Source: Clostridium sp. UBA4548
Lineage (GTDB): Bacteria > Bacillota > Clostridia > Clostridiales > Clostridiaceae
Assembly: GCF_002387895.1 (NCBI RefSeq)
Contig: NZ_DGLI01000006.1
Coordinates: 22,739-86,738 of the forward strand
DNA: 64,000 bases
Direction: 5' to 3'
The notes beneath the pieces were generated by a model. It was not told the DNA's origin. It made no database searches and saw only the letters and a list, made by a program, of their open reading frames with translations. Shown one piece after another: positions 9,324 to 18,325 of this stretch (position 1 is the first letter of the stretch; each line of letters opens with the position of its first letter). Both the position numbers and the translations under genes were made by a program.

Positions 9324-10655
9324 ATGGAAGAAACTATTAGAAGTATGCCTCAAAATCTGGATGCAGAACAATCAGTGCTTGGGTCTATGCTTATAGATAA
9401 AACAGCTATTGCTCAAGCAGTAGAGGTGTTAAATGCAGAAGATTTTTATAGAGATACCCATAAGGTGATTTTTAGTGCTATAAGAGAGCTGTATCAAAAG
9501 GATACACCAGTAGATATGATAACCTTACTGGATTATTTACGGTCTACAGAGAAGCTGGAGGAAGCCGGAGGAATAACTTACATAACAGAAATAAGTAGTT
9601 CTGTACCAACTACAGCTAACATAAGTTCTTACATACAAATAGTGGAAGATAAATCTACCTTAAGAAAACTTATAAGAACTTCTACAGAAATAATAGAGCA
9701 GAGTTACAATAAACAAGATAATGTTGAAGCAGTAATGGATCTAGCAGAAAAAAAAATCTTTGGTCTTTCTCAAACGAAAAATTCAAGTGATTTCGAGCCA
9801 ATGAATGTAGTGCTAGAAAGAGGATTTTTAGAGATTGAGAGAATGTTCAATAATAAAGGGGATACTACTGGAGTACCAAGTGGATTCAAGGATCTTGATG
9901 ATAAAACTTCCGGTTTTCAAAGCGGAGACATGGTACTTATTGCAGCAAGACCTTCTATGGGGAAAACTACCTTTGTTCTTAACTTAGCTCAACATGCAGC
10001 ACTTAGAGCAGGAAAAAAGATAGCTATCTTTTCTCTAGAGATGAGTAAAGAGCAGCTTGCCTATAAACTCTTGTGTGCAGAAGCTAATGTAGATATGTTA
10101 AGGCTTAGAACAGGTAATCTTGAAGATAAGGATTGGGAAAATATTGCAAGAGCTTCAGGTCCACTTGCAGCTGCTAAAATTTTCATAGATGATACTGCAG
10201 GTATTTCAGTAATGGAAATGCGTTCAAAGTGTAGAAGATTAAAGCTTGAACATGGTATAGATATGATAATTATTGATTATCTTCAGCTTATGAGTGGAAG
10301 TAACCCAGATAATAGACAACAAGAGGTTTCTGAAATATCAAGAAGTATTAAAGCTATAGCAAAGGAAATGAAGTGCCCAGTAATTGCACTATCACAGCTT
10401 TCACGTGCACCAGAGCAAAGGGCGGATCATAGACCAATGTTATCTGACTTAAGAGAGTCTGGATCTATTGAGCAGGATGCTGACTTAGTTATGTTTTTAT
10501 ATAGAGATGAGTACTATAATAAGGAAACAGAAGAAAAAAACGTGGCTGAGTGTATAATTGCAAAACAAAGAAACGGTCCAGTTGGAACAGTGAGGCTTGC
10601 ATGGCTTGGTCAATACAGTAAGTTTGGAAATCTTGATGTGGTACATCAACAATAG
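9324..10655 (+). CDS. dnaB: Replicative DNA helicase DnaB
   Basis: 443 residues. The N-terminal DnaB domain (about 10-110, PQNLDAEQSVLGSML) is followed by a RecA-type ATPase with Walker A ARPSMGKTT near residue 210, Walker B MIIIDYLQLM and the arginine finger region QRNGPVG near the end. It unwinds DNA ahead of the replisome as a hexamer. AAGGGAGATGA precedes the ATG at 9324. The DnaD-domain and DnaC-like genes at 18.3-20.3 kb probably encode its loading partners. No intein or truncation is seen. Confidence 0.97.
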   Translation: MEETIRSMPQNLDAEQSVLGSMLIDKTAIAQAVEVLNAEDFYRDTHKVIFSAIRELYQKDTPVDMITLLDYLRSTEKLEEAGGITYITEISSSVPTTANISSYIQIVEDKSTLRKLIRTSTEIIEQSYNKQDNVEAVMDLAEKKIFGLSQTKNSSDFEPMNVVLERGFLEIERMFNNKGDTTGVPSGFKDLDDKTSGFQSGDMVLIAARPSMGKTTFVLNLAQHAALRAGKKIAIFSLEMSKEQLAYKLLCAEANVDMLRLRTGNLEDKDWENIARASGPLAAAKIFIDDTAGISVMEMRSKCRRLKLEHGIDMIIIDYLQLMSGSNPDNRQQEVSEISRSIKAIAKEMKCPVIALSQLSRAPEQRADHRPMLSDLRESGSIEQDADLVMFLYRDEYYNKETEEKNVAECIIAKQRNGPVGTVRLAWLGQYSKFGNLDVVHQQ

Positions 10656-10795
10656 ATTTTTTGTATGGCTTGAAGTCATCTTAATATAGGAATTAAGTTT
10701 ATTAGTAACTTTATTAATCTTAAATTAAAAGTAATATAAAGATGCAAATTAACATAAGGATATATATATAGTTTGATAAGTGAGGTGTTATCCTT

Positions 10796-11194
10796 ATGTT
10801 ATGTACTAAGTGTAACTTTATTAATGACAGTGGTGCACTTACATGTTCTAATTGTGGTCATAACCTTTTGGAGGAAGATGGACCTAATGAAATTAACTCC
10901 AGAGCTCAAGAGGTAAAAAAAGAGGAAAATAATACAGTAGATTCATCAGAAAAAGAAGATGTAAGTAATAAAAAATGGTCTGTAGTATTAATTTTATGTA
11001 TCCTTTTAGGCTTAATTGGATTTCATAGGTTTTATGTAGGAAAAGGTGGCACTGCAATTCTAATGCTGTTAACCCTTGGTGGGTTTGGAATTTGGACTTT
11101 GGTCGATTTAGTGATTATATCCTTAAGTGAGTTTACAGACGAAGATGGAAGAAAAATAAAGAGAAGTAAAAATTCTATTGAAGAGGCAGCATAG
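10796..11194 (+). CDS. Zinc-ribbon plus TM2 domain membrane protein
   Basis: 132 residues. The N-terminus has a zinc ribbon (CTKCNF..CSNCG, residues 3-20), then an acidic linker, then a TM2 domain (about 60-115): two membrane helices with the HRFYVGK turn and a DxxxI-type ending after the second helix. TM2 proteins are widespread small membrane proteins of unclear function. Standing alone between terminators, its context gives no functional hint. Confidence 0.85.
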   Translation: MLCTKCNFINDSGALTCSNCGHNLLEEDGPNEINSRAQEVKKEENNTVDSSEKEDVSNKKWSVVLILCILLGLIGFHRFYVGKGGTAILMLLTLGGFGIWTLVDLVIISLSEFTDEDGRKIKRSKNSIEEAA

Positions 11195-11197
11195 AAA

Positions 11198-11226
11198 GAT
11201 GTGATTTTTAGTCACATCTTTTTCTC
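11198..11226 (+). terminator. Terminator after TM2 gene
   Basis: GATGTGA / TCACATC stem with a 7-nt loop and TTTTTCT tail. Confidence 0.88.
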
Positions 11227-11448
11227 GATTATTATTGTATATTTTTTTTGAATTTGATAATATTCATTTATGTGATTATGTTTAAAAATATTTTATAATA
11301 TGATTCTTTAAATTTTGTACTATTAATAGAAAGGGTAATAAAATCTTATTTACTATTTATTGTACAAATGAATAAATATATTATAATTATAGGTATATGG
11401 TAATAATAGCACATAGACTCATTAAATCCAGGTTTGAGGAGAGATTAC
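11227..11448. other. AT-rich intergenic region
   Basis: Spacer of about 220 bp before the YhaM-like gene; probably its promoter region. No gene seen. Confidence 0.4.
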
Positions 11449-12408
11449 ATGGTATATAAAAAAATAGTAGATTTCAATAAAAATGATAAGATAGAGGGGT
11501 ATTTCTTAGTAAAGACTGTAGATTGTAAGGTAACAAATAATAGTAGTACAAATAAGTATTTAGACTTTAATCTTACAGATTCTACTGGAGAAATAAATGC
11601 AAAGCTTTGGGAGTGGAGCAGTGAACTTGAACAAATGTTTAAGGATAACATGGTAGTGAAGGTTAGAGGAGTGGCCAATGAATATAGAGGTAAACTGCAG
11701 TTAAAAATTGAAAAAATAAGAAATATAACCTCTGAGGATAAAATTAATATTGATGATTTCGTGCTGTCAGCACCCTATAAATCAGAAGATATGTTTGATA
11801 CTATATTAGAGTTTATAGAGAAGATAGAAAATAAAGATATAAGAGGCATTGTAGAAAATATAATTTTACAATGTAGTAATAAGATGATGCATTATCCTGC
11901 AGCGAAATCCAACCACCATGCCATAAGGGGAGGACTTTTATATCATACAACTACTATGCTCAAAGCAGGGGAAAAACTTTTAGAAATTTATACTCATTTA
12001 AATAAAGATCTTTTATATGCTGGAATTATTCTACACGATATTGCAAAAATTTATGAAATGGACTCTAGTGAATTAGGTATAGTTTCTCAATATACTACAG
12101 AAGGGCAGCTTTTAGGACATATAATTCTTGGAATTAACCTAATAGATAGAGCTGGTAAAGAGTTAGAGGCAGATAATGAAGTTATAATGTTGCTTCAACA
12201 TATGATTCTATCCCACCATTACGAACCTGAGTATGGAAGTCCTAAAAAGCCTATGATTCCCGAAGCTGAAATGCTTCATTATTTAGATATATTAGATGCT
12301 AGAATGTATGATATGCAAAAAGCCCTACATGATGTAGATGAAGGAGATTTCTCAGAGAAAATTTATAGCTTAGAAAATATAACATTATATAAGTCTAAGG
12401 TTAAATAA
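11449..12408 (+). CDS. YhaM-like 3'-5' exoribonuclease (OB-fold plus HD domain)
   Basis: 319 residues. Residues about 10-95 form an OB nucleic-acid-binding fold (DFNLTDSTGEINAKLWEW); about 145-275 form an HD domain with HHAIRGGLLYHT and HDIAKI supplying metal ligands, and HHYEPEYGSPKKPMIPEA typical of the YhaM/CbF family. YhaM is a manganese-dependent exonuclease acting on RNA and single-stranded DNA. GAGGAGA at 11436-11442 fits the ATG at 11449; an upstream in-frame TTG (11434) overlaps that site and is rejected. Confidence 0.88.
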   Translation: MVYKKIVDFNKNDKIEGYFLVKTVDCKVTNNSSTNKYLDFNLTDSTGEINAKLWEWSSELEQMFKDNMVVKVRGVANEYRGKLQLKIEKIRNITSEDKINIDDFVLSAPYKSEDMFDTILEFIEKIENKDIRGIVENIILQCSNKMMHYPAAKSNHHAIRGGLLYHTTTMLKAGEKLLEIYTHLNKDLLYAGIILHDIAKIYEMDSSELGIVSQYTTEGQLLGHIILGINLIDRAGKELEADNEVIMLLQHMILSHHYEPEYGSPKKPMIPEAEMLHYLDILDARMYDMQKALHDVDEGDFSEKIYSLENITLYKSKVK

Positions 12409-12410
12409 AG

Positions 12411-12456
12411 AACACCGTTTAAATTGCTTTTAAAGACAGTTTAAACGGTGTTTTCT
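12411..12456 (+). terminator. Terminator after YhaM-like gene
   Basis: Perfect 13-bp stem AACACCGTTTAAA / TTTAAACGGTGTT with a 16-nt loop and TTCT tail. Confidence 0.88.
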
Positions 12457-12686
12457 GATTTAATAGATAAGCTATTAATAAGAAATTTATTGTGAATAAT
12501 TCATATATAAAAAAATCACCTTTAGAATTGTCTACAAATTTAGCATAAATCTACGGAAGTAAGTAAAAAATTTAAATAATAACAGGAATTTTTTTACGAA
12601 TTATTTAATTGTATTAAATATAAATATTCGTGTTTTCATTGACTAAAGTAAGTGAATTTTGATAATATAATTATGGGGTGATAATA

Positions 12687-14066
12687 ATGAATAACTTATA
12701 TGATATTATAATCGTTGGCGCAGGCGCTAGTGGAATATTTTCAGCTTATGAGCTTACAGTTTTAAATTCTAAGGCAAAGGTTTTGATGATTGAAAAAGGA
12801 AATAGCTTAGAAAAGAGAAGATGCCCTATTAATGGAAAGACTATAAAAAGCTGTATCCATTGCAAATATTGCAATATAATGAATGGATATGGAGGAGCAG
12901 GAAGTCTTTCAGATGGAAAATATAATATTACAAACAATTTCGGTGGAGATTTATATAAATATATTGGTAAGGAAGAAGCTTTAGATTTAATGTATTATGT
13001 AGATAAAGTTCTTTGTGACAATGGTGGAAGTGATGCAAAACTATATTCTACAGCTAATAGTATGTTAAAAACTAAGGCGCTTCAACATGATTTGCATTTA
13101 TTAGATGCTAAGGTAAGACACCTTGGTACAGACAGAAATCTTAAGATATTAGGAAATATGTATAATCATTTAAAAGAAAAAATAGATATGATTTTCAATA
13201 CAGAAGTTAAAGATATTTGTAAGGATGGAGAAGATTTCATAGTTGCTACTGATAATGGAGAGTATAAATGCAAAGACTTAATAGTAGCAAGCGGACGTTC
13301 AGGTTCTAAATGGATATCTAAGGTTTGTGAGAAATTAGGAATAGAAACTAGAAGTAATAGAGTTGATATTGGGGTTAGAGTTGAACTTCCAGCAGCAGTG
13401 TTTGAACACATAACTTCAGAGGTCTACGAGAGTAAAGTAGTTTATAGAACTAAGAAGTATGGAGATTTAGTTAGAACTTTCTGCATGAATCCTCATGGAG
13501 AGGTAGTAAATGAGAATACTAATGGAATAGTAACAGTAAATGGTCATAGCTATTCAAATCCAGAACTTCATACAGAAAATACAAACTTTGCACTGTTAGT
13601 TTCTAATAACTTTACTGAGCCTTTTAAAAACAGTAATGAATATGGAGAGTCTATCGCAAGACTTAGTAATATGCTGGGTGGAGGAGTATTAGTTCAAAGA
13701 TTTGGCGATTTGGTTAAAGGAAGAAGAACTAATGAACATAGGCTTAGCAAGAGCTTTACAAATCCAACTTTAAAGGCTACACCAGGAGATTTGAGCTTAG
13801 TAATTCCTAAACGCCAATTAGATGCTATAATAGAGATGATTTATGCTCTAGATAATATTGCACCAGGTAGTGCTAATGAAGATACTCTTTTATATGGTGT
13901 TGAAGTTAAGTTCTACAACTCAAATGTGGAAGTAGATAATAATTTAGAGACAAAAATAAAGGGTTTATACGTTCTTGGTGATGGATCAGGAGTAACTCAC
14001 TCTTTGTCACAAGCTTCAGCTAGTGGAGTGTATGTGGCTAGAATTTTAGGCAAAAAGTATAATTAG
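12687..14066 (+). CDS. FAD-dependent dehydrogenase (uncharacterised, COG2509-like)
   Basis: 459 residues. It opens with a Rossmann dinucleotide motif (IIIVGAGASGIFSAYE, residues 7-22) and has a cysteine cluster CIHCKYC near 60-66 followed by GYGGAGSLSDGKYN, the signature of this FAD-dependent family. The C-terminal GLYVLGDGSGVTHSLSQASASG is the second FAD-contacting motif. Substrate unknown. The ATG at 12687 is 6 nt from the GGGGTG site; a GTG at 12678 lies within that site. It ends 60 nt before purA and may share its transcript. A TTGACT near 12648 followed by TAATAT-type sequence suggests a promoter just upstream. Confidence 0.82.
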   Translation: MNNLYDIIIVGAGASGIFSAYELTVLNSKAKVLMIEKGNSLEKRRCPINGKTIKSCIHCKYCNIMNGYGGAGSLSDGKYNITNNFGGDLYKYIGKEEALDLMYYVDKVLCDNGGSDAKLYSTANSMLKTKALQHDLHLLDAKVRHLGTDRNLKILGNMYNHLKEKIDMIFNTEVKDICKDGEDFIVATDNGEYKCKDLIVASGRSGSKWISKVCEKLGIETRSNRVDIGVRVELPAAVFEHITSEVYESKVVYRTKKYGDLVRTFCMNPHGEVVNENTNGIVTVNGHSYSNPELHTENTNFALLVSNNFTEPFKNSNEYGESIARLSNMLGGGVLVQRFGDLVKGRRTNEHRLSKSFTNPTLKATPGDLSLVIPKRQLDAIIEMIYALDNIAPGSANEDTLLYGVEVKFYNSNVEVDNNLETKIKGLYVLGDGSGVTHSLSQASASGVYVARILGKKYN

Positions 14067-14125
14067 TTTTTACCATTAATTTGTTTAATAATATATGATT
14101 TAGTAAAAGAAAGAGAGGAATTTTT

Positions 14126-15412
14126 ATGTCATCATACGTAGTATTAGGAGCTCAATGGGGAGATGAAGGAAAGGGGAAGATGACTGATTACTTAGCAGAA
14201 ACTGCAGAAGTAATTGTTAGATTCCAAGGCGGAAATAATGCAGGTCACACTGTTGAAGTAGGAGATAAACAATATAAGCTTCATCTTATACCTTCAGGCA
14301 TATTATATAAGGATAAGTTGAATATTATTGCTAATGGTGTAGTGGTAGATCCTGAAGCGCTTTTCAAGGAGGTTGATTACCTAGGAGCTTTAGGTGAAGA
14401 TATTACTCCAGAAAGATTATTAATTAGTGATAGAGCACAAGTTATCATGCCATATCATAAGTTACTTGATGGACTAAAGGAAGAGGCAAGAGGTAAAAAT
14501 GATATTGGCACAACTAGAAAAGGCATAGGTCCTTGCTATACAGATAAGGTTGAAAGATGTGGAATTAGAATTTGTGATCTAATAAAACCTGAGGTGCTTA
14601 AGGTAAAGCTCGAAGAATATTTAGAGATGAAAAATACACTAATAGCAAAGGTTTATGATGGAGAGCAACTTAATTTTAATGAAGTTTATGAAGCTTATGT
14701 TAAGTATGGAGAAAGAATAAAGCCATATGTTACAGATACTTCCGTTAGAATATATGATAGCATAAAAGCAGGAAAAAAAGTTTTATTTGAGGGAGCTCAA
14801 GGAACTCTTCTTGATATAGACTTTGGATCTTATCCTTATGTAACATCTTCTAATACTGTAGCTGGAGGAGTTTGTACTGGTGCAGGAATAGGACCTACTA
14901 TGGTTGATGGTGCAGTAGGAATTGTTAAAGGATACACTACAAGAGTAGGTAAAGGACCATTCCCAACAGAGTTAAATGATGAAACAGGGGATTGGATTAG
15001 AGAAAAAGGTTTTGAGTATGGTACTACTACAGGAAGAAGTAGAAGATGTGGATGGCTTGACCTAGTAATACTTAAAACTGCAGCTAGAATTTCAGGGTTA
15101 ACGAGCTTTGGTATAACTAAGATAGACACTTTAGCTGGTCTTGAAAAACTTAAAGTATGTGTTGGATATAAGTTAGAGGATAAAGTTATAGACTACTTCC
15201 CAGCAAGCTTAGAAGATTTAGCTAAATGTGAGCCTGTATATGAAGAGTTTGATGGATGGGATGAAAGCATTAAGGATGCAAGAGCCTATGAAGAACTACC
15301 TGAGAATGCAAAGGTTTATTTAAAGAGAATAGAAGAGTTTACAGGTGTTAATATTTCAATTATATCTGTGGGCCCAAGAAGAGATCAAACTATGATGGTA
15401 AATAAGTTATAA
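14126..15412 (+). CDS. purA: Adenylosuccinate synthetase
   Basis: 428 residues, full length. The GTP loop [11 protein letters not shown] is at residues 8-18, with GGNNAGHT (IMP binding), GTTRKGIGP and the late [11 protein letters not shown] segment. It joins aspartate to IMP using GTP, the first dedicated step to AMP. AGAGAGGAA precedes the ATG. It is transcribed behind the FAD dehydrogenase and followed by a terminator. No riboswitch is visible in the short upstream gap. Confidence 0.98.
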   Translation: MSSYVVLGAQWGDEGKGKMTDYLAETAEVIVRFQGGNNAGHTVEVGDKQYKLHLIPSGILYKDKLNIIANGVVVDPEALFKEVDYLGALGEDITPERLLISDRAQVIMPYHKLLDGLKEEARGKNDIGTTRKGIGPCYTDKVERCGIRICDLIKPEVLKVKLEEYLEMKNTLIAKVYDGEQLNFNEVYEAYVKYGERIKPYVTDTSVRIYDSIKAGKKVLFEGAQGTLLDIDFGSYPYVTSSNTVAGGVCTGAGIGPTMVDGAVGIVKGYTTRVGKGPFPTELNDETGDWIREKGFEYGTTTGRSRRCGWLDLVILKTAARISGLTSFGITKIDTLAGLEKLKVCVGYKLEDKVIDYFPASLEDLAKCEPVYEEFDGWDESIKDARAYEELPENAKVYLKRIEEFTGVNISIISVGPRRDQTMMVNKL

Positions 15413-15435
15413 TTAATTAAAACAAAAACCAATAT

Positions 15436-15489
15436 AAAAAGGGCAACTGTTTAAGATAAAAAGTAATTTTTATAGCAGTAGCTCTTTTT
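15436..15489 (+). terminator. Terminator after purA
   Basis: AAAAAGGGCAACTG pairs with CAGTAGCTCTTTTT (12 of 14 positions) across a 26-nt loop; the stem ends in the U run. Confidence 0.7.
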
Positions 15490-15649
15490 GTGCTTAAGGT
15501 TTATTTCATAATTTTGTGAGGGAGTAATTTATTTATAATATTTAGGTACAAGTTAAAACTTATGCAGAAACTCTTGAATGAATTAGAGTAGTTTATATTT
15601 AAACTAAGCTATAAATAAATTTTATCTATAGAAAAATAAAATGAATCTT

Positions 15650-15691
15650 GTAACATAAGTTACACTAATTATTTCTCCTTAGTGCTATAAT
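15650..15691 (+). promoter_or_regulatory. HcpR-type palindrome and promoter of the DUF1858 gene
   Basis: GTAACATAAGTTAC (15650-15663) is a 5-4-5 palindrome. A TATAAT -10 box lies at 15686-15691, which puts the palindrome centre near -41.5, the classical position for a Crp/Fnr-family activator. GTAAC-N4-GTTAC is the motif reported for HcpR, a Crp/Fnr-type regulator of nitrosative stress genes. The neighbouring gene is of the family associated with hybrid-cluster protein. Confidence 0.6.
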
Positions 15692-15761
15692 AAGTTCATA
15701 GAGAATATTAAAAATACATTATAAACATAATATAATTAAAATAATTTATGAGGTGATATAT

Positions 15762-15956
15762 ATGAAAATAGCAAAAACAATGACAATTGGTGAAATAGTT
15801 AGAACTTACCCACAATCTCCAGAAATATTAATGAGATTTGGAATGGGTTGCGTAGGTTGCCCATCAGCTCAAGCTGAGACTTTAGAAGAAGCAGCTATGG
15901 TTCATGGAATTAACTTAGAGGAACTTTTACAAGAATTAAACAAAGCAGTTGAATAG
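15762..15956 (+). CDS. DUF1858 hybrid-cluster-protein-associated redox disulfide protein
   Basis: 64 residues, a single DUF1858 domain. It opens [17 protein letters not shown] and carries the redox cysteine pair GMGCVGCP (Cys30, Cys33) and a C-terminal [21 protein letters not shown] helix. This domain is found beside or fused to hybrid-cluster (prismane) proteins. TGAGGTGA at 15749-15756 fits the ATG at 15762; an upstream GTG at 15753 is inside that site. The HcpR-like palindrome upstream supports a role in nitric oxide or hydroxylamine stress; function remains inferred. Confidence 0.86.
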   Translation: MKIAKTMTIGEIVRTYPQSPEILMRFGMGCVGCPSAQAETLEEAAMVHGINLEELLQELNKAVE

Positions 15957-15964
15957 TTTAATAT

Positions 15965-16008
15965 AAATAATAAAGGTAAGAAGGATACTTCTTACCTTTA
16001 TTATTTTA
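15965..16008. terminator. Long perfect hairpin terminator, likely bidirectional
   Basis: 19-bp perfect stem (15965-15983 with 15988-16006), GATA loop, ending TTATTATTTT. It serves the DUF1858 gene and possibly the convergent oxidoreductase gene ending at 16111. Confidence 0.85.
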
Positions 16009-16110
16009 GGCTAATCATTAAGCTATATATAGTTTATCACTAAATTTATATAAAAGTTTTAGCTCCAGATATGTAGTTAATTAACTGTAGGCTATAGAAT
16101 TAATGGATAC

Positions 16111-17352
16111 TTACTTTGAATTTAAAGCATTGTAAATGCTTTTTACTGCTAGATTAGCGCTACTCCAAGCCCATTGAAGATTAAAGCCGCCACAATCCCC
16201 ATCCACATCTAATATTTCTCCGCCAAAGTAAAGTTTAGAAACTAATTTTGATTCAAGGGTAGTCTCACTTACCTCAGTGGTGTCGATGCCACCTAAGGTG
16301 ACCTGAGCGTTGTCAAAGGAGTTAGTTCCACATACACTAAAGTCCCACTCTTTTAATAAATTATAAAGCTTATATCTTATATCATAGGTAACATTATAAG
16401 TAATTGAGTGAATATCTTCCACACCAGCTTCTTTAAGGATAATGGGGATGAGTTTTTTATTAATAATGCCCACTAAATTATCTGAAATGGAACGATGAGA
16501 GAACATAGCAAAATGACTTTCCAAAAAGTCTATCAAGCTATCCTTAGAATAATCCTTCATCATATCTACTTTGATAGTGACACTGTTTTTATTCAACACT
16601 CCTTTAGAAGCAAATCTACTAAGTTGAAGAATTGGAGGTCCAGAAATGCCGTAGTCAGTAAATAAAATTTCTCCAGTTTCTACTCTCTTTAAGGTTCCAT
16701 TTAAAAATATTGATACAGAACCATCAAACTTTATTCCAGATATGGCTTTAAGTCTATTATATTGAAGCTTTAATTGTACAAGCCCAGGGGCAGTGGGAAT
16801 AATATTGTGCCCTAAAGCTTTAGCTAGGTTATATCCAGAGCCATCAGAGCCGGTCTTAGAATAACTTTTCCCCCCAGTGCAAAGTAGGACATACTTACTA
16901 GTAAATACCTCTCCATTTTGGGAAACTATCTTAAAATTTTTATCTTTTTTAATTTCTTTAACCTTAGTATTAACATAAATGGGAATAGCCTTATCCTCAA
17001 GGTTCATTCTAAAAATATCTAATACAGAGGAAGCCTGCAAGGACATTGGGTACATTTTGCCCTCTTCTAAAGTAATTAGATAAAGACCTAAGGAATTAAA
17101 ATAATTTATAGTATTCTCTAAAGGAAAAGCATTTAATGTATATTTAAAAAATAAATTATTGTCACTGTGATATCTTAAATAACTAAGGCCAGAATTGGTT
17201 ATGTTACATCTTCCATTGCCAGTAGTGAGAATTTTTTTACCAATCCTATCAGATCCTTCAATTAAAGCAACGTTTATACCTAGGTTTTTAGCCATAATTG
17301 AAGCTGTAATACCACAAGCTCCACCACCAATAATAATTAAATCATAATTCAA
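16111..17352 (-). CDS. FAD-binding oxidoreductase of the HI0933/BaiN family
   Basis: 413 residues. N-terminal MNYDLIIIGGGACGITASI is the FAD Rossmann motif, followed by GKKILTTGNGRCNITN, a hallmark of this family, and GGKSYSKTGSDGSGYNLAKALGH. The end, GGEILDVDGDCGGFNLQWAWSSG-like, closes the FAD site. Members are called flavoproteins of unknown substrate; BaiN relatives act on bile acids, but this function should not be assumed. AAAGGAG followed by 8 nt points to a TTG start at 17352; longer upstream starts would add residues with no family similarity. Confidence 0.85.
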   Translation of the reverse strand: MNYDLIIIGGGACGITASIMAKNLGINVALIEGSDRIGKKILTTGNGRCNITNSGLSYLRYHSDNNLFFKYTLNAFPLENTINYFNSLGLYLITLEEGKMYPMSLQASSVLDIFRMNLEDKAIPIYVNTKVKEIKKDKNFKIVSQNGEVFTSKYVLLCTGGKSYSKTGSDGSGYNLAKALGHNIIPTAPGLVQLKLQYNRLKAISGIKFDGSVSIFLNGTLKRVETGEILFTDYGISGPPILQLSRFASKGVLNKNSVTIKVDMMKDYSKDSLIDFLESHFAMFSHRSISDNLVGIINKKLIPIILKEAGVEDIHSITYNVTYDIRYKLYNLLKEWDFSVCGTNSFDNAQVTLGGIDTTEVSETTLESKLVSKLYFGGEILDVDGDCGGFNLQWAWSSANLAVKSIYNALNSK

Positions 17353-17703
17353 TATTAAATCTCCTTTCTTAATATCAAGCATAAGTATATATTTAAGAGT
17401 AATGTTTTTCAGCAGCTTTTTCAAGAAATCTTATATAATACTTCTCATATGTCCTAGTTTATATTATTTACAATTCAAATGATAGCTAGGATTATCTAAA
17501 AGAGTTTTCATAAAAATGGTATAAACTAGAGAAGAATTATTGATATATTTATCATTTATATTTGATAAAAGCAAGGTATAAAAATCCATAAAAACCCTAA
17601 AGGATATACTATAAGTATAGGCAATAAATAAATCAATAAACCTATAAAACCTTTCAGGGAAAAAATTACAAGGTTAAAAAATAAAAAAACTTTTAAAATG
17701 TTG
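17353..17703. other. Intergenic region upstream of tRNA cluster
   Basis: About 350 bp of AT-rich sequence between the divergent oxidoreductase gene and the tRNA promoter. No convincing gene; an open frame here lacks a ribosome binding site. Confidence 0.45.
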
Positions 17704-17735
17704 TTGACATAAGGTGAAATTTTTTGTATTATAAT
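17704..17735 (+). promoter_or_regulatory. Promoter of the tRNA cluster
   Basis: Consensus TTGACA at 17704-17709, 17-nt spacer, then TATTAT (17727-17732) overlapping TATAAT (17730-17735). About 60 nt upstream of the first tRNA. Confidence 0.85.
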
Positions 17736-17797
17736 ACATGTCGGGTGAGCCGGAAGATAGCAAAATAATCCCGATAAGCAAAAGATAAATGACATAT

Positions 17798-17872
17798 GGC
17801 TCCTTGGTCAAGCGGTCAAGACACCACCCTTTCACGGTGGTAACAGGGGTTCGATTCCCCTAGGAGTCACCA
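17798..17872 (+). tRNA. tRNA-Glu (anticodon TTC)
   Basis: 75 nt with encoded CCA. Acceptor GGCTCCT / AGGAGTC (one G-U pair), anticodon stem CCACC/GGTGG around loop CTTTCAC, T-loop GTTCGATTC. Confidence 0.97.
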
Positions 17873-17877
17873 TTTGC

Positions 17878-17953
17878 GGTCGCATAGCTCAGCTGGGAGA
17901 GCATCTGCCTTACAAGCAGAGGGTCACAGGTTCGATCCCTGTTGCGACCACCA
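17878..17953 (+). tRNA. tRNA-Val (anticodon TAC)
   Basis: 76 nt with encoded CCA. Acceptor GGTCGCA / TGCGACC, anticodon stem TCTGC/GCAGA around loop CTTACAA. Confidence 0.97.
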
Positions 17954-17958
17954 TATAT

Positions 17959-18035
17959 GGCCCAGTGGCTCAGTTGGTTAGAGTGCCGGCCTGTCACGCC
18001 GGAGGTCGAGGGTTCGAGTCCCTTCTGGGTCGCCA
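17959..18035 (+). tRNA. tRNA-Asp (anticodon GTC)
   Basis: 77 nt with encoded CCA. Acceptor GGCCCAG / CTGGGTC, anticodon stem CCGGC/GCCGG around loop CTGTCAC, discriminator G. Confidence 0.97.
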
Positions 18036-18041
18036 TACTTT

Positions 18042-18116
18042 GCTGGCATGGCTCAACGGTAGAGCAGCTGACTTGTAATCAGCAGGTTGTAGGTTCGATT
18101 CCTATTGCCAGCTCCA
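18042..18116 (+). tRNA. tRNA-Thr (anticodon TGT)
   Basis: 75 nt with encoded CCA. Acceptor GCTGGCA / TGCCAGC, anticodon stem GCTGA/TCAGC around loop CTTGTAA. Confidence 0.97.
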
Positions 18117-18147
18117 AAAACCTTGAATTATATTCAAGGTTTTTTTC
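18117..18147 (+). terminator. Terminator of tRNA operon
   Basis: AACCTTGAAT / ATTCAAGGTT stem, 3-nt loop, followed by six more T. It starts right after the last CCA. Confidence 0.93.
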
Positions 18148-18293
18148 GTTTTTTGATATATTTAATTATGAAACTAAATTATGAAAATTATAACTTAGAA
18201 AACATAGTTAAGACTTAGTTTATCATTATTACCACCTTGCCTACCTTAAGACTTGGGGAAATTGAGTAAAATAAGTGTTCACCTTTGAATCTA

Positions 18294-18325
18294 ATAAAAA
18301 AAGACAAGGAAGCCCTTGTCTTTTA
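18294..18325 (-). terminator. Terminator of the DnaD/DnaC-like operon
   Basis: Read on the minus strand: AAAAGACAAGG, short loop, CCTTGTCTTTT plus further T. The stem begins inside the stop codon of the DnaC-like gene. Confidence 0.9.

Noticed and set aside
17942..18184. 80-residue open frame across the tRNA cluster
   Set aside because: It reads through three tRNA genes; the similarity-looking peptide is an artefact of conserved tRNA sequence.
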